Source of the DNA: Cecembia calidifontis
Lineage (GTDB): Bacteria > Bacteroidota > Bacteroidia > Cytophagales > Cyclobacteriaceae
Direction: 5' to 3'
Length of the DNA stretch: 64,000 nucleotides
NCBI RefSeq assembly: GCF_004216715.1
Contig: NZ_SGXG01000001.1
Span: forward strand, 3,394,501 to 3,458,500
The notes under the pieces are model-generated. The model saw nothing but the letters and a program-made list of their open reading frames with translations. It was not told the DNA's origin and ran no database searches. Positions 1 through 8,438 of this stretch are shown one piece after another. The first letter of the stretch is position 1; each line of letters starts with the position of its first letter. Made by a program: the position numbers and the translations under genes.

Positions 1-618
1 GAAGTTCTCCGCACACTGGAAGCACATACCGAAAGCTTTTATATACGGGCAAACAGATGTGCCAAACTGGATAATATCCTTGGAAGTATAGCCCCTGAGA
101 AGTGGCAGAAAATACGTTTGGGTGTACAGGAAATGGAAGTTACTGACCTATCCGACTACAAACCTTTCGGTAAAGACAGGTCTTACAGGCTGGTCATTAC
201 CAGAATCAGGCGTAAAGACGGGCAGGCAGATGTGTTTAGTGGAGATGCATTTACTTACAGGGCTATTCTGACCAATGAACATACATCGTCCAATGAAGCT
301 GTTGTAAGGTTTTATAACGCCCGGGGTGCAAGCGAACGCTTGTTTGATGTACTCAACAATGACTTTGGCTGGTCTAAGTTGCCCTGTTCGTTCCTTGCAG
401 AGAATACCTCCTTTATGCTTATGACGGCTATGTATGCCAATTTTTACACCTATATCATTGGAGAGTATTCCAGAAAAGTTGATTGGCTTAAGCCTACCGA
501 CAGGCTCAAGAAGTTTATCTTCAGATTTATCACTGTTTCAGCCAAGTGGATAAGAACGGGAAGAAGAGAAGTGCTCAAACTGTTCACGAGTAAGGATTAC
601 AAGCCGATTTTGAACTAA
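1..618 (+). CDS. IS1380-family transposase, C-terminal part (5' end outside window)
   Basis: The frame is open from base 1, so the gene starts upstream and only about 205 C-terminal residues are visible. The remaining part matches the end of IS1380-type DDE transposases: a YRLV strand, an ILTN segment, and the block YNARGASERLFDVLNNDFGW that carries the catalytic glutamate region, followed by a hydrophobic helix and a basic tail ending KPILN. These enzymes cut and paste their own element. The TTG at 118 is internal and not a start. I could not fix the right end of the element downstream of the stop. Confidence 0.88.
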   Translation, partial: EVLRTLEAHTESFYIRANRCAKLDNILGSIAPEKWQKIRLGVQEMEVTDLSDYKPFGKDRSYRLVITRIRRKDGQADVFSGDAFTYRAILTNEHTSSNEAVVRFYNARGASERLFDVLNNDFGWSKLPCSFLAENTSFMLMTAMYANFYTYIIGEYSRKVDWLKPTDRLKKFIFRFITVSAKWIRTGRREVLKLFTSKDYKPILN

Positions 619-829
619 ATTCAGATAAAAACCCCTCAGGAGCTCAAAAAATAAAGATTTACAGGGAAGAGGTATGCCTTTTCCATTAAAATTGAGGAAA
701 AAAACCGTCCATTTTATCCTCAAACCTAAAATCCATTGTCTCAAAACTATGAACACTCTTCAATCAAAGGGAAGAAATTCCCGAACTAGACCAAAAATGA
801 ACACAAACAAGCAGATTCAAATCTCCAAA

Positions 830-850
830 CTAAAATCCTGCGGATTTTAG
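830..850. terminator. Perfect 9-bp inverted repeat with 3-base loop
   Basis: CTAAAATCC and GGATTTTAG flank a TGC loop. It lies 13 bases past the minus-strand remnant's stop codon, so it could be that dead gene's terminator. It could also be a subterminal palindrome of the neighbouring IS. There is no clear T-tract on either side, so terminator function is weak. Confidence 0.35.
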
Positions 851-863
851 GTAATAGTAAATG

Positions 864-977
864 TTATTGCTCTTCGGTATATTTTTCCAATTTCGCCCCT
901 TCATTATATCCCTTTTTAAAAGCTTCCACAGCCTGATCCCAATTGTAAATACTATCAAATAGGAAAAAGGCAAAAAT
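864..977 (-). pseudogene. C-terminal gene remnant, about 37 codons
   Basis: Reading the minus strand, an open stretch begins just after an in-frame TGA (978-980) and ends at TAA (864-866). Its second half looks like genuine protein: NWDQAVEAFKKGYNEG, then a charged tail ending YTEEQ. No start codon or upstream portion exists, so this is the tail of a gene whose front was lost, probably with the IS1380 insertion or later deletion. I cannot name the family. Confidence 0.45.
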
Positions 978-1147
978 TCAAAGGAAAAAGAATCCTACAT
1001 CCCTCTTAGTAATCCTGATTTTTATATTGAATTAGGTTTAAATTAAACAAAAGATATCAGAGAGTTTAGTTACCAAAATAAATCAAAAAAACCTAAATCT
1101 CAAGTTTACACTAAATCTTAATAGGATAATAAAATATGTGCCCGAGC

Positions 1148-1699
1148 TTACTGCCTAACAATATTTAGGACATTTTTTGCCTGCTGTAGATGCCTTTTTT
1201 CATGTGCGACCATTATATCCAGAGCCTGTGGGAGGGAGTAAACGATCAGTTTATTTGCAGGGGAATGGATGATGGCTTCCTTTTCAATGTAAGGGCCCAA
1301 TTCCTTGATCCAGTTTTTTAAATCATCCTGATGCGACAAAAATTTTTCAATGATATGCTCTTCACCTTCCTTGATTTTTGGTTCCCATAACGGGAAAGTC
1401 CGGATTTTCTTTTTCCCACCATCAGAAACAGAGCGGTAGATCATATTTCCAAAGAGTTTGGTGAAAAAGCTGAATTTACCGATAAATGCGCCTACAAAAG
1501 TATTGTCTATCAATTGCTTGAAAATAGGGAAATAACTGCTGTTAACCGTAATCAGGTGTTCTAGATTCTCTGCGATGCTCCAGGTTTTGCTATCGGGTTT
1601 GAGAAAAAGGGTTTCCTTTTCTAAGCTGCCAAATGAGGCTTTGATTTCCTCACTGAGATGATCCAGTTCATTGATCCAATGCTGCGTTTTGATATCCAT
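1148..1699 (-). CDS. DinB-like (DfsB/YfiT superfamily) protein
   Basis: A 183-residue protein of the DinB-like four-helix-bundle fold, normal length for the family. The metal-ligand pattern is visible: a histidine in helix 2 (AENLEHLITVN, near residue 48) and a C-terminal pair in MVAHEKRHLQQA (near 166-170). Members bind a divalent metal and are often thiol-dependent S-transferases or hydrolases, but the substrate here is unknown. It is probably cytoplasmic, having no signal peptide. It lies 82 bases downstream of the ceramidase-like gene on the same strand, so it could be the last gene of that transcription unit. Confidence 0.75.
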   Translation of the reverse strand: MDIKTQHWINELDHLSEEIKASFGSLEKETLFLKPDSKTWSIAENLEHLITVNSSYFPIFKQLIDNTFVGAFIGKFSFFTKLFGNMIYRSVSDGGKKKIRTFPLWEPKIKEGEEHIIEKFLSHQDDLKNWIKELGPYIEKEAIIHSPANKLIVYSLPQALDIMVAHEKRHLQQAKNVLNIVRQ

Positions 1700-1781
1700 G
1701 GGCTCTAATTTTCAATGAATTTCGCAAAAACTTCTATCAATTCATCTATGGCATAAAGGTTTTTTCAAAGCCCACTTTACA

Positions 1782-3032
1782 CTATTTTTTGACTTCTGAT
1801 AATTCTTCCAAGGTTTGCAGGAGATGATTGGCAGTAGATTTTCCCAAAGACATCCTGGTCAAATAAGGAGCGTGTGGTAAAGTTTGATCTTCAAAATATT
1901 CGGGTTTAACAATATAGCCCAAAGCGTCCTGCCCGAGCCCCAGAACAAATTGTGGACCAACCTGCATCAAGGCTTTGGTTTGAAGGGCATAAATGGGGGC
2001 AGTTTCTCCTGGATGGGTCGCAAAATTGGCTTCCCCAACTGAAAACCAAACCACTTCGGTCTCCACTACATTTGAAATGGCTCTTTGAATAATTCCTCCT
2101 GCTGCCAATTGTCTCCATGCTTCGTTTTCGACAGGCAAGGCAAGCTTCTTACTCCGAAAGGTCAAAGATGCAGACTGAAGATCCTTTCCTTCTTTCAATG
2201 CATAAATGGCAGCATGGGCCAAGCCTTTTCCTCTTTCCAGTACTTGCTCATAGGGAATTCCCTTATCCATAGGTTGTATCCATCCCCCAATGGCGCCTTG
2301 AAGAAATAGATGTTCTCCTCCCAGTTGCTTTTCCATTTCCTTGTAAAAGCCCGCTACATAATCCGCCGACACCTCATTGTACACAGCATCGAGGTAGGTG
2401 GGATGGCAGGCAAAATTGCTCAGAGAAAGGATGTTTTGGCCTTTATCATTGAGAAACTGCAATACAGTCATCGATCTGTCAATTTCCTCCTCACAGATAT
2501 TGGCCACCCAATCATGACCATATTCGGTGACTCCATATTTTGCACTTGCCTTTTCCAGATTGGAGGCCGCAACTTGGATTTGTTCTGCCGTTGTTTTTAC
2601 CAGAAAATCAATGTATTCCGGATCCACACCACTTTGGGTATAATTTTCTCCCCATAAGCCGACGACATCCGGACCTGAATGGGTATGTGTGGAACTGATA
2701 ACAATGTTTTCAGGTGTAAAAGGTATACCCAAGTCCATTTTTCTAACTTTTTCCCTGATCTTTAGTAAATCCTGATAAAGCAAGCCTATACAATCCACCG
2801 TTACCAGTGCAAAACTCTCTTTCCCATCGTAAAATACGGCTGCTTTTACGTACAAACTGTCCAATATCCCGGTAAACCTTCTGTTTTGTTTGTCCCCTGC
2901 AATAAAAGCACCCATTGGGGGATTGATAACCGCTTTTGAGACCCCCACTTGGAGCATATGGACTTTCTCTTCTTTCTGAGCACAGGAAAGAAGCAAAAGA
3001 AAAAGAATAATGGAGTAGAGGTAGCCCTTCAT
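1782..3032 (-). CDS. Neutral/alkaline ceramidase N-terminal-domain lipoprotein
   Basis: 416 residues. A lipoprotein signal ends LLLLSC (Cys17), so it is probably anchored in a membrane. The body matches the N-terminal domain of neutral/alkaline non-lysosomal ceramidases: VGVSKAVINPPMGAF at the start, then SSTHTHSGPD with the zinc-binding histidines, then NFACHPTYLD. It lacks the C-terminal immunoglobulin-like domain of full ceramidases (about 650-700 residues). That short form is common in Bacteroidota and Planctomycetes, where the amide substrate is undefined. It lies 24 bases downstream of the aldo/keto reductase on the same strand and is probably cotranscribed with it. Confidence 0.8.
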   Translation of the reverse strand: MKGYLYSIILFLLLLSCAQKEEKVHMLQVGVSKAVINPPMGAFIAGDKQNRRFTGILDSLYVKAAVFYDGKESFALVTVDCIGLLYQDLLKIREKVRKMDLGIPFTPENIVISSTHTHSGPDVVGLWGENYTQSGVDPEYIDFLVKTTAEQIQVAASNLEKASAKYGVTEYGHDWVANICEEEIDRSMTVLQFLNDKGQNILSLSNFACHPTYLDAVYNEVSADYVAGFYKEMEKQLGGEHLFLQGAIGGWIQPMDKGIPYEQVLERGKGLAHAAIYALKEGKDLQSASLTFRSKKLALPVENEAWRQLAAGGIIQRAISNVVETEVVWFSVGEANFATHPGETAPIYALQTKALMQVGPQFVLGLGQDALGYIVKPEYFEDQTLPHAPYLTRMSLGKSTANHLLQTLEELSEVKK

Positions 3033-3056
3033 TTGGTAGTATAGAACTGAATTAGG

Positions 3057-4079
3057 TTATTTATCTCTAAGAATTTTTTCAATGGCAGCCAGTTCTTCTT
3101 TGGAGAAACGGATATTGTCCAAGGCTTTGACATTGTCCGCCAATTGCTCGGCTTTGCTAACCCCAACCAGAACGGTGGTCACCCTTTCGTCTTTTAGCAA
3201 CCAGGCAATGGCCATCTGTGCCAAGCTTTGTCCACGTTTTTTGGCGATTTCGTTCAGCTCTTTCACTTTTTGGATCACCTCATCTGAAATCTGTTCCTTT
3301 TTCAGGTAACGGCCATCTTTTGCCACACGGCTGTCCTCAGGAATGCCTTTGAGGTACTTGTCCGTCAAAACTCCCTGCTCAAGTGGTGAAAAAGCAATAG
3401 ACCCGATGCCTTCATCTCCCAGCACATCCAATAAGCCATTTTCCACCCAGCGGTCAAACATGCTGTAGCGGGGTTGGTGGATTAATAACGGCGTGCCCAT
3501 TGATTTTAGGATTTGTGAAGCCCTAAGCGTGTCCTCAGCAGAATACTGGGATATGCCCACGTACAAGGCTTTTCCAGAACGGACTATATGGTCCAATGCC
3601 CCCATGGTTTCCTCTAATGGAGTTTCAGGATCAGGTCTGTGGTGGTAAAAAATATCCACGTAATCCAATCCCATTCTTTTGAGACTTTGATCCAAAGAAG
3701 CAATCAGGTATTTTCTGGATCCCAGGTTACCATAAGGACCGGGCCACATATCCCAGCCTGCTTTGGTAGAAATGATGAATTCGTCTCTATAAGGTCGGAA
3801 ATCCTTTTCCATGATCCTGCCAAAGTTCTCTTCAGCAGAGCCATAAGGAGGGCCATAATTGTTGGCCAGGTCAAAATGGGTGATGCCAAAATCAAATGCC
3901 TGTCTCAGGATATGTCGGGCATTTTTGAAGTCTGCATTGTGCCCAAAGTTATGCCAGAGACCTAATGAAATCTGAGGCAATAAAATGCCACTTTTCCCGC
4001 AGCGGCGAAAAGGCATTTTATCATAGCGGGCTTCATTGGCAACGTAAGGAGGTAAAGGTTGGTGATCGTTGATGCGCAT
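3057..4079 (-). CDS. Aldo/keto reductase, YghZ/MgrA type
   Basis: 340 residues, full length for the YghZ (L-glyceraldehyde-3-phosphate reductase) branch of the aldo/keto reductases. These NADPH-dependent cytoplasmic enzymes reduce small aldehydes such as methylglyoxal or L-GAP. Visible marks are the N-terminal YDKMPFRRCGKSGI, the DLANNYGPPYGSAEENFG segment with the catalytic tyrosine and the Asp five residues before it, the STKAGW lysine strand, the YHHRPD histidine segment, and the C-terminal cofactor region near VLVGVS. It sits 72 bases after the YfcC transporter gene and 24 bases before the ceramidase-like gene, in one minus-strand run. Confidence 0.88.
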   Translation of the reverse strand: MRINDHQPLPPYVANEARYDKMPFRRCGKSGILLPQISLGLWHNFGHNADFKNARHILRQAFDFGITHFDLANNYGPPYGSAEENFGRIMEKDFRPYRDEFIISTKAGWDMWPGPYGNLGSRKYLIASLDQSLKRMGLDYVDIFYHHRPDPETPLEETMGALDHIVRSGKALYVGISQYSAEDTLRASQILKSMGTPLLIHQPRYSMFDRWVENGLLDVLGDEGIGSIAFSPLEQGVLTDKYLKGIPEDSRVAKDGRYLKKEQISDEVIQKVKELNEIAKKRGQSLAQMAIAWLLKDERVTTVLVGVSKAEQLADNVKALDNIRFSKEELAAIEKILRDK

Positions 4080-4151
4080 GGGTTATTAAGGTTTAAAGTT
4101 TGAATTTAAACAATGATTCAGGAAGAATAAACCATTTCAAAAACTTCTTTC

Positions 4152-5483
4152 TTAAAGTAGAAAAATTCCTCCTATTACTGATACCGCAGCAATAGTAAAT
4201 ACTACCAAAATAGGTTTCCAGGCATATTGGATCCAATCCTTGTAAGAAATCCCCGCAGCAGCCAGAATGGCCATCAGGCCCCCATTACTTGGGGTGACCA
4301 TATCCATGATGCCGGCCCCATACTGATAAGCCAACACCACCACTTGCCTTGACATTCCGATCAGATCCGCCAAAGGAGTCAACAGCGGCATGGTCAACAC
4401 CGCCTGACCTGAGGTGCTCGGAACGGGGATATGCAGAATGGCCTGGGCGATCATCATTCCAAAAGCAGAAAGTCCCAATGGCAATCCTTCCAAGGGATTG
4501 AAAAGGGCATAGATGATGGTGTCAATAATCTGTCCGTCCTGTAAAACCAGGTAAATGCTTCTGGCCAAACCAACGATAATCCCAGCAAAAACCAACTCAG
4601 CAAAGCCCTCTGAATAAGCTTTGGCAGTTCCATTGATGCCCAATTTCCCGATGATTCCCGCACTTAGTCCCATAGCAAAAAAGATAGCGGACATTTCATT
4701 GTAATCCCAGTCCCAGTTGCTCAGGCCATAAATCATGACTCCAAAGGTGAGGGCTACCAAGATCAAGATCAGAGAATGCGATTTGGACATTTTATCCGGT
4801 ACTTCCTCGGATGGGTTTTCCTGATGATTGGGGTCTTTCCCTGTACGGATGACATAGACTATCCAGAAGCCTAAGGCTAAGGCCAAAAAAAACATCCTAT
4901 ACAGCCCGGCAGAAAATAGGGGGACTTCAGCGAAGTTTTGTGCAATCAGTACTGAAAAGGGATTGGAAGGGCCAAAAGCCCCACCGATGAGGGCACAGCC
5001 CAAAGAAATGGCGACACCGGCTATTGGGGTATAACCCACTTTTCGGCTCAGGATCATGAGTACGGGTACCATGGCAATGATTTCTTCCTGAAGACCGTTC
5101 AATGCTCCAGCTGTGGCGAATAAGATTCCAACCAATGCCAGTAAGTAGGCTTTGGCATTCTTGAAGCGGTGGATCAGGCTTTCAAGACCGGACTGGAAGG
5201 CACCCGTTTTGTCCACCACATAAAAGGCCCCACCAATAATCAGGATCAGTACCACCACCTCAGCCCCTTCAATAATGCCTTCAGGTATGCTGAGAAACAT
5301 TTTCCCTAGACTTATGGGTTGACTGTCTATTACCTTATAGCTGCCTTCTACTACTACCTCCCGACCTGTTGCCTCATCCAAGACCCGATCAAAAGATCCT
5401 GCAGGGATCAGGTATGTCAATACTGTCGCCAAAGCAACAAAAGAAAGCATAATGATCATGGGGTGGGGGAAGGAGAATTTCAT
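4152..5483 (-). CDS. YfcC family transporter (C4-dicarboxylate/basic amino-acid carrier type)
   Basis: 443 residues with about a dozen hydrophobic segments. It starts with FPHPMIIMLSFVALATVLTY, the hallmark of the YfcC/DcuC-like family PF03606, and contains the conserved FGPSNPFSV and PVPSTSGQAVLTMP loops. These inner-membrane carriers include arginine/ornithine antiporters and putative dicarboxylate carriers. The substrate cannot be read from sequence. The start ATG overlaps the stop of the upstream TPR/CxxC gene by four bases (ATGA), suggesting translational coupling. Confidence 0.88.
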   Translation of the reverse strand: MKFSFPHPMIIMLSFVALATVLTYLIPAGSFDRVLDEATGREVVVEGSYKVIDSQPISLGKMFLSIPEGIIEGAEVVVLILIIGGAFYVVDKTGAFQSGLESLIHRFKNAKAYLLALVGILFATAGALNGLQEEIIAMVPVLMILSRKVGYTPIAGVAISLGCALIGGAFGPSNPFSVLIAQNFAEVPLFSAGLYRMFFLALALGFWIVYVIRTGKDPNHQENPSEEVPDKMSKSHSLILILVALTFGVMIYGLSNWDWDYNEMSAIFFAMGLSAGIIGKLGINGTAKAYSEGFAELVFAGIIVGLARSIYLVLQDGQIIDTIIYALFNPLEGLPLGLSAFGMMIAQAILHIPVPSTSGQAVLTMPLLTPLADLIGMSRQVVVLAYQYGAGIMDMVTPSNGGLMAILAAAGISYKDWIQYAWKPILVVFTIAAVSVIGGIFLL

Positions 5484-6256
5484 TGGAAATGGAATTTTTT
5501 AATTTTTTCAAAAGCCATGGACATATGCCTAGGGGCTGGTTGATGGTTGCAGATTTCTTCTGAGCTGATCACGCCCATTCCCTGACAGGTTCTGCAATCA
5601 GAAAACTGTTTTAGATTTCCATCACAGGTCGGACAGGTATGCTTTCCTTCTCCTTTGCACTTGTCACACTCTAAGTATTCCACAATATTAAATACATTTC
5701 TTTTGGTCAGTAGCCCTTTTCCATAGCATTTATTACAACCAACCAATCCCCTGCCTCTGCAAAGGCTGCAGTCCTGAAGGATTTGTTTTTTCCCTTCGCA
5801 GGTAGGACAGGTGTGTATCCTGTAGCCTTGATTATTACAAAATTGACATTCTAAAATAGCTTTGATGGGTGCTTCCAGTTTCTTTTCCAATTCTTTGGCC
5901 TGCTCATAATTCGGGGCATTTCTGCCATTGATTTGAAGGTACCTTTTGATAAAGTTCAAGCTGTTGTCATACTGTCCCAATTCAAAGAGGGTGACCGCAA
6001 AATGATAAGGCATTTCCGGCGAAATGGGTAACCCGCTTTCAATAATTTGCCTGAAATAAGTATTGGCTTGTTCATAATTACCCTTTTCCATTTCAGCGAG
6101 GGCATTGTTGTACAAACGGGAGGAACCACCTAATGCTGGCCTTACCTGCGCGCTGAGCTCAGAAAAACTGAGCAAGGAAAAAAAAATGCTAAGAAAGACT
6201 AATTTATGGTATAACCTCGATGTTTTTTCTTCACTGAATATATCCATTTTTACCAT
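5480..6256 (-). CDS. Exported TPR protein with DnaJ-like cysteine repeats
   Basis: 258 residues. There is a signal peptide (VFLSIFFSLLSFSELSAQ), then a tetratricopeptide-like segment around residues 48-105 (NNALAEMEKGNYEQANTYF), then seven CxxC motifs between about residues 135 and 235, most followed by xGxG as in the DnaJ zinc finger. No J-domain is present. Such rubredoxin-like knuckles usually bind zinc, and in an exported protein they might instead be thiol sites. The stop overlaps the YfcC start by ATGA, so it is the first gene of the YfcC-reductase-ceramidase run. Family function is unknown to me. Confidence 0.7.
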   Translation of the reverse strand: MVKMDIFSEEKTSRLYHKLVFLSIFFSLLSFSELSAQVRPALGGSSRLYNNALAEMEKGNYEQANTYFRQIIESGLPISPEMPYHFAVTLFELGQYDNSLNFIKRYLQINGRNAPNYEQAKELEKKLEAPIKAILECQFCNNQGYRIHTCPTCEGKKQILQDCSLCRGRGLVGCNKCYGKGLLTKRNVFNIVEYLECDKCKGEGKHTCPTCDGNLKQFSDCRTCQGMGVISSEEICNHQPAPRHMSMAFEKIKKFHFQ

Positions 6257-6436
6257 TTTCCAGTGGAAAAGTAAGGAGCTTTGATTGAATTCACAAATAA
6301 GGATATCAGTCTGTGCCGGTCATTATTTGAGCGGTCAAAAATAATCCTTAAAAATTTAAAATTTTCTCGGAATATTATTTCAAAGTTTTTAAATTGTAGG
6401 AGATAAATCGCTTTTAAATCTTAAAGTTTTTAGGCC

Positions 6437-6889
6437 ATGTTAGAGCAAGTTTTAAAAAATATTTCACCTGAATTACTGAAGGGTTTGACCGAGAATTTTG
6501 GGATGGATCAGGGACAGGCCAACAAGGCCATAACCACAACAAAAGATGGTCTTTTGGGTGGCTTAAGTAAAGAATTGGCTAGTGGCAATGTCGGTGGCTT
6601 GTTGGATTTGCTCAATCAAAAGGGCAGTCAAACTTCCAATCCGGTTTTTCAGGGACTAGCCTCTTCATTAAGCAGTCAGTTTGTCCAAAAGATGGGTTTC
6701 AACCCGGATCGGGCAGGATTGATTACAAATTTTATTTTACCCAAAATTTTCTCTGCTTTTAGTAACAGTAAAAAAGGAGGTTTTTCGCAGAATGATCTTA
6801 TGGATATGTTGGGAAAGGCAGCGGGGGGATCTATAAGCGGTCAGGTAGGCAATATTTTAAAAGGTGGACTAGGCAATCTATTCAAATAA
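6437..6889 (+). CDS. DUF937/YidB-like helical protein
   Basis: 150 residues, no signal peptide. It opens LEQVLKNISPELLKGLTENFGMDQGQANKAI and is rich in glycine, leucine and serine, as in the DUF937 (YidB-like) helical family, but the match is by style rather than exact motif. Its function is unknown. It is 29 bases before the DUF4332 gene on the same strand, and a strong terminator follows that gene, so the two form a small operon. The 180-base gap upstream is shared with the divergent TPR/CxxC gene and should hold both promoters. Confidence 0.6.
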   Translation: MLEQVLKNISPELLKGLTENFGMDQGQANKAITTTKDGLLGGLSKELASGNVGGLLDLLNQKGSQTSNPVFQGLASSLSSQFVQKMGFNPDRAGLITNFILPKIFSAFSNSKKGGFSQNDLMDMLGKAAGGSISGQVGNILKGGLGNLFK

Positions 6890-6918
6890 ACTTACAACCA
6901 AATTTAAATTTTACAATT

Positions 6919-7326
6919 ATGGCAAAAGCAATCACAATGATCGAAGGTATCGGTGCAGTTTACAAAGGTAAACTGGAAGCAGCTGGAATTAACAGCGTGG
7001 AATCACTCCTTGAAAAAGCAGGTTCAAAAAAAGGCAGGGTAGACCTTGCTGCTGCTACGGGAATCAGTGAAAAAAGAATTCTTAAGTGGGTGAATATGGC
7101 TGACCTGTTTAGGATCAACGGTATTGCTACTCAATTTGCAGAACTCCTCAAGGCAACAGGCGTAGATACGGTCAAAGAGCTTAAAATGCGTAATCCTGCC
7201 AACCTGCATAAGATGCTGATTGAAACCAATGAACAAAAAAAATTGACCCGTGCTGTTCCGGCCCTTTCCCAAATAGAAGATTTTATCAATCAGGCCAAAC
7301 TGATGGAACCTATGGTCACCCATTGA
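6919..7326 (+). CDS. DUF4332 domain protein
   Basis: 135 residues. It contains two helix-hairpin-helix-like units, IEGIGAVYKGKLEAAGI near residue 8 and LFRINGIATQFAELLKATGV near residue 55, the pattern of DUF4332. Related helix-hairpin-helix folds touch DNA or rRNA non-specifically, but no function is established for this family. It is the second gene of a pair with the DUF937-like gene and is followed 18 bases later by a GC-rich terminator. Confidence 0.82.
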   Translation: MAKAITMIEGIGAVYKGKLEAAGINSVESLLEKAGSKKGRVDLAAATGISEKRILKWVNMADLFRINGIATQFAELLKATGVDTVKELKMRNPANLHKMLIETNEQKKLTRAVPALSQIEDFINQAKLMEPMVTH

Positions 7327-7344
7327 TAATTTGTTGACATTTTT

Positions 7345-7378
7345 AGGCCCGGGGGATTTATCCGGGCCTTAACTTTTT
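7345..7378 (+). terminator. Rho-independent terminator after the DUF4332 gene
   Basis: AGGCCCGG (7345-7352) pairs with CCGGGCCT (7362-7369) around a 9-base loop, followed by TAACTTTTTT. It ends the DUF937-DUF4332 operon. Confidence 0.85.
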
Positions 7379-7418
7379 TGTTCCTAACTAAAATAGATTT
7401 TTGCTTTATATTGGAGCA

Positions 7419-8438
7419 ATGAAAAAGATATTACTACTATTAGCCAAATTTCTTGGAGGGTTTTTCCTGCTTGTTTTAATCCTTTTGGCCTTGTCATACC
7501 GACCGGATATTTCCCATGAAGTATTATTGCCGAAGTATACGGACTCCTATTCTCATTTTGTCAAGGTCAATGGATTGGAAGTACATGTCAAGGTTAAAGG
7601 GGAAGGGGAGCCCATATTTTTGATCCATGGGAGTTTTTCATCTTTGCAAACCTGGGAGGCATGGGAAAATGAACTCAGTCAATATTTTATGACGGTTTCC
7701 ATGGATCTTCCAGGTCATGGATTGACAGGTCCGGACCCCAAAAAGGCATATGGCATCAGTGATTATGCTGCCTTATTGTTTCAAATGGCTGATGCGCTGG
7801 GCATTGATGAATTTCATGTCGCCGGAAACAGTATGGGAGGTGGCGTAGCCTTAAAAATGGCTTCTGATCACCCAGAAAGAATCTTGAGCCTTAATCTGAT
7901 TGATTCGAGTGGCGCCCCCATGCCGGTAAGTTCCCCTGAAGAAAATCAGGGTACCCGTTCCAATAGTTCTGGCGCAATGATCTTCAGGGTTGCCCAAAAT
8001 CCCATATTCAATAAATTACTGTTGAAGTGCACCCCCAAAATGCTCTTTAAATGGAATATGAAACAGGTTTACTTTGATCCAGATAAAATCACTGATGAAC
8101 AGGTTACGAGGTACTATGAAATGATGCGGAGAGAAGGCAACCGAAGGGCGACTGTAGACAGACTGACAAGCAGGAGACCTTATCAAGTAGATTTTGATAG
8201 GCTCAACATGCCTGTTTTGATCATGTGGGGAGCCCATGACAATTGGATACCTCTGAGCCAGGGGGAAAGGTTGCAGCAAGCTATTCCTGGCCCTACCTTT
8301 AAGGTTTTTGAAAATGCGGGTCATGTTCCTATGGAAGAAATTCCGACGGAAACTGTCATAGAATATCTTCATTTTTTAGGGATACAGGTGGATGTGGATT
8401 ATCTTGCTCCTCCCAAATTCTTCAGCTATGTCCCTTGA
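7419..8438 (+). CDS. Alpha/beta hydrolase, membrane-anchored or exported
   Basis: 339 residues from the ATG at 7419. An upstream TTG at 7401 is open but the ATG directly precedes a typical hydrophobic leader (KKILLLLAKFLGGFFLLVLILLAL) and is preferred. The alpha/beta-hydrolase fold shows an oxyanion loop (LIHGSFSS), the nucleophile elbow GNSMGG with Ser138, an acid in WGAHDNW (Asp274) and His302 in NAGHVP. The substrate is unknown; the group includes esterases and C-C hydrolases. Its stop lies inside the start region of rmuC, with an 11-base overlap, so the two are probably cotranslated. Confidence 0.85.
   Translation: MKKILLLLAKFLGGFFLLVLILLALSYRPDISHEVLLPKYTDSYSHFVKVNGLEVHVKVKGEGEPIFLIHGSFSSLQTWEAWENELSQYFMTVSMDLPGHGLTGPDPKKAYGISDYAALLFQMADALGIDEFHVAGNSMGGGVALKMASDHPERILSLNLIDSSGAPMPVSSPEENQGTRSNSSGAMIFRVAQNPIFNKLLLKCTPKMLFKWNMKQVYFDPDKITDEQVTRYYEMMRREGNRRATVDRLTSRRPYQVDFDRLNMPVLIMWGAHDNWIPLSQGERLQQAIPGPTFKVFENAGHVPMEEIPTETVIEYLHFLGIQVDVDYLAPPKFFSYVP

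Larger units (their letters stand above)
619..1147. other. Intergenic remnant region beside the IS1380 element
   Basis: About 530 AT-rich bases without an intact gene. They hold a perfect 9-bp hairpin at 830-850 and a short decayed reading frame on the minus strand at 864-977, both listed separately. The right end of the IS1380 element must lie here or just downstream of 618, but its partner inverted repeat is outside the window, so it cannot be recognised. Confidence 0.6.
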
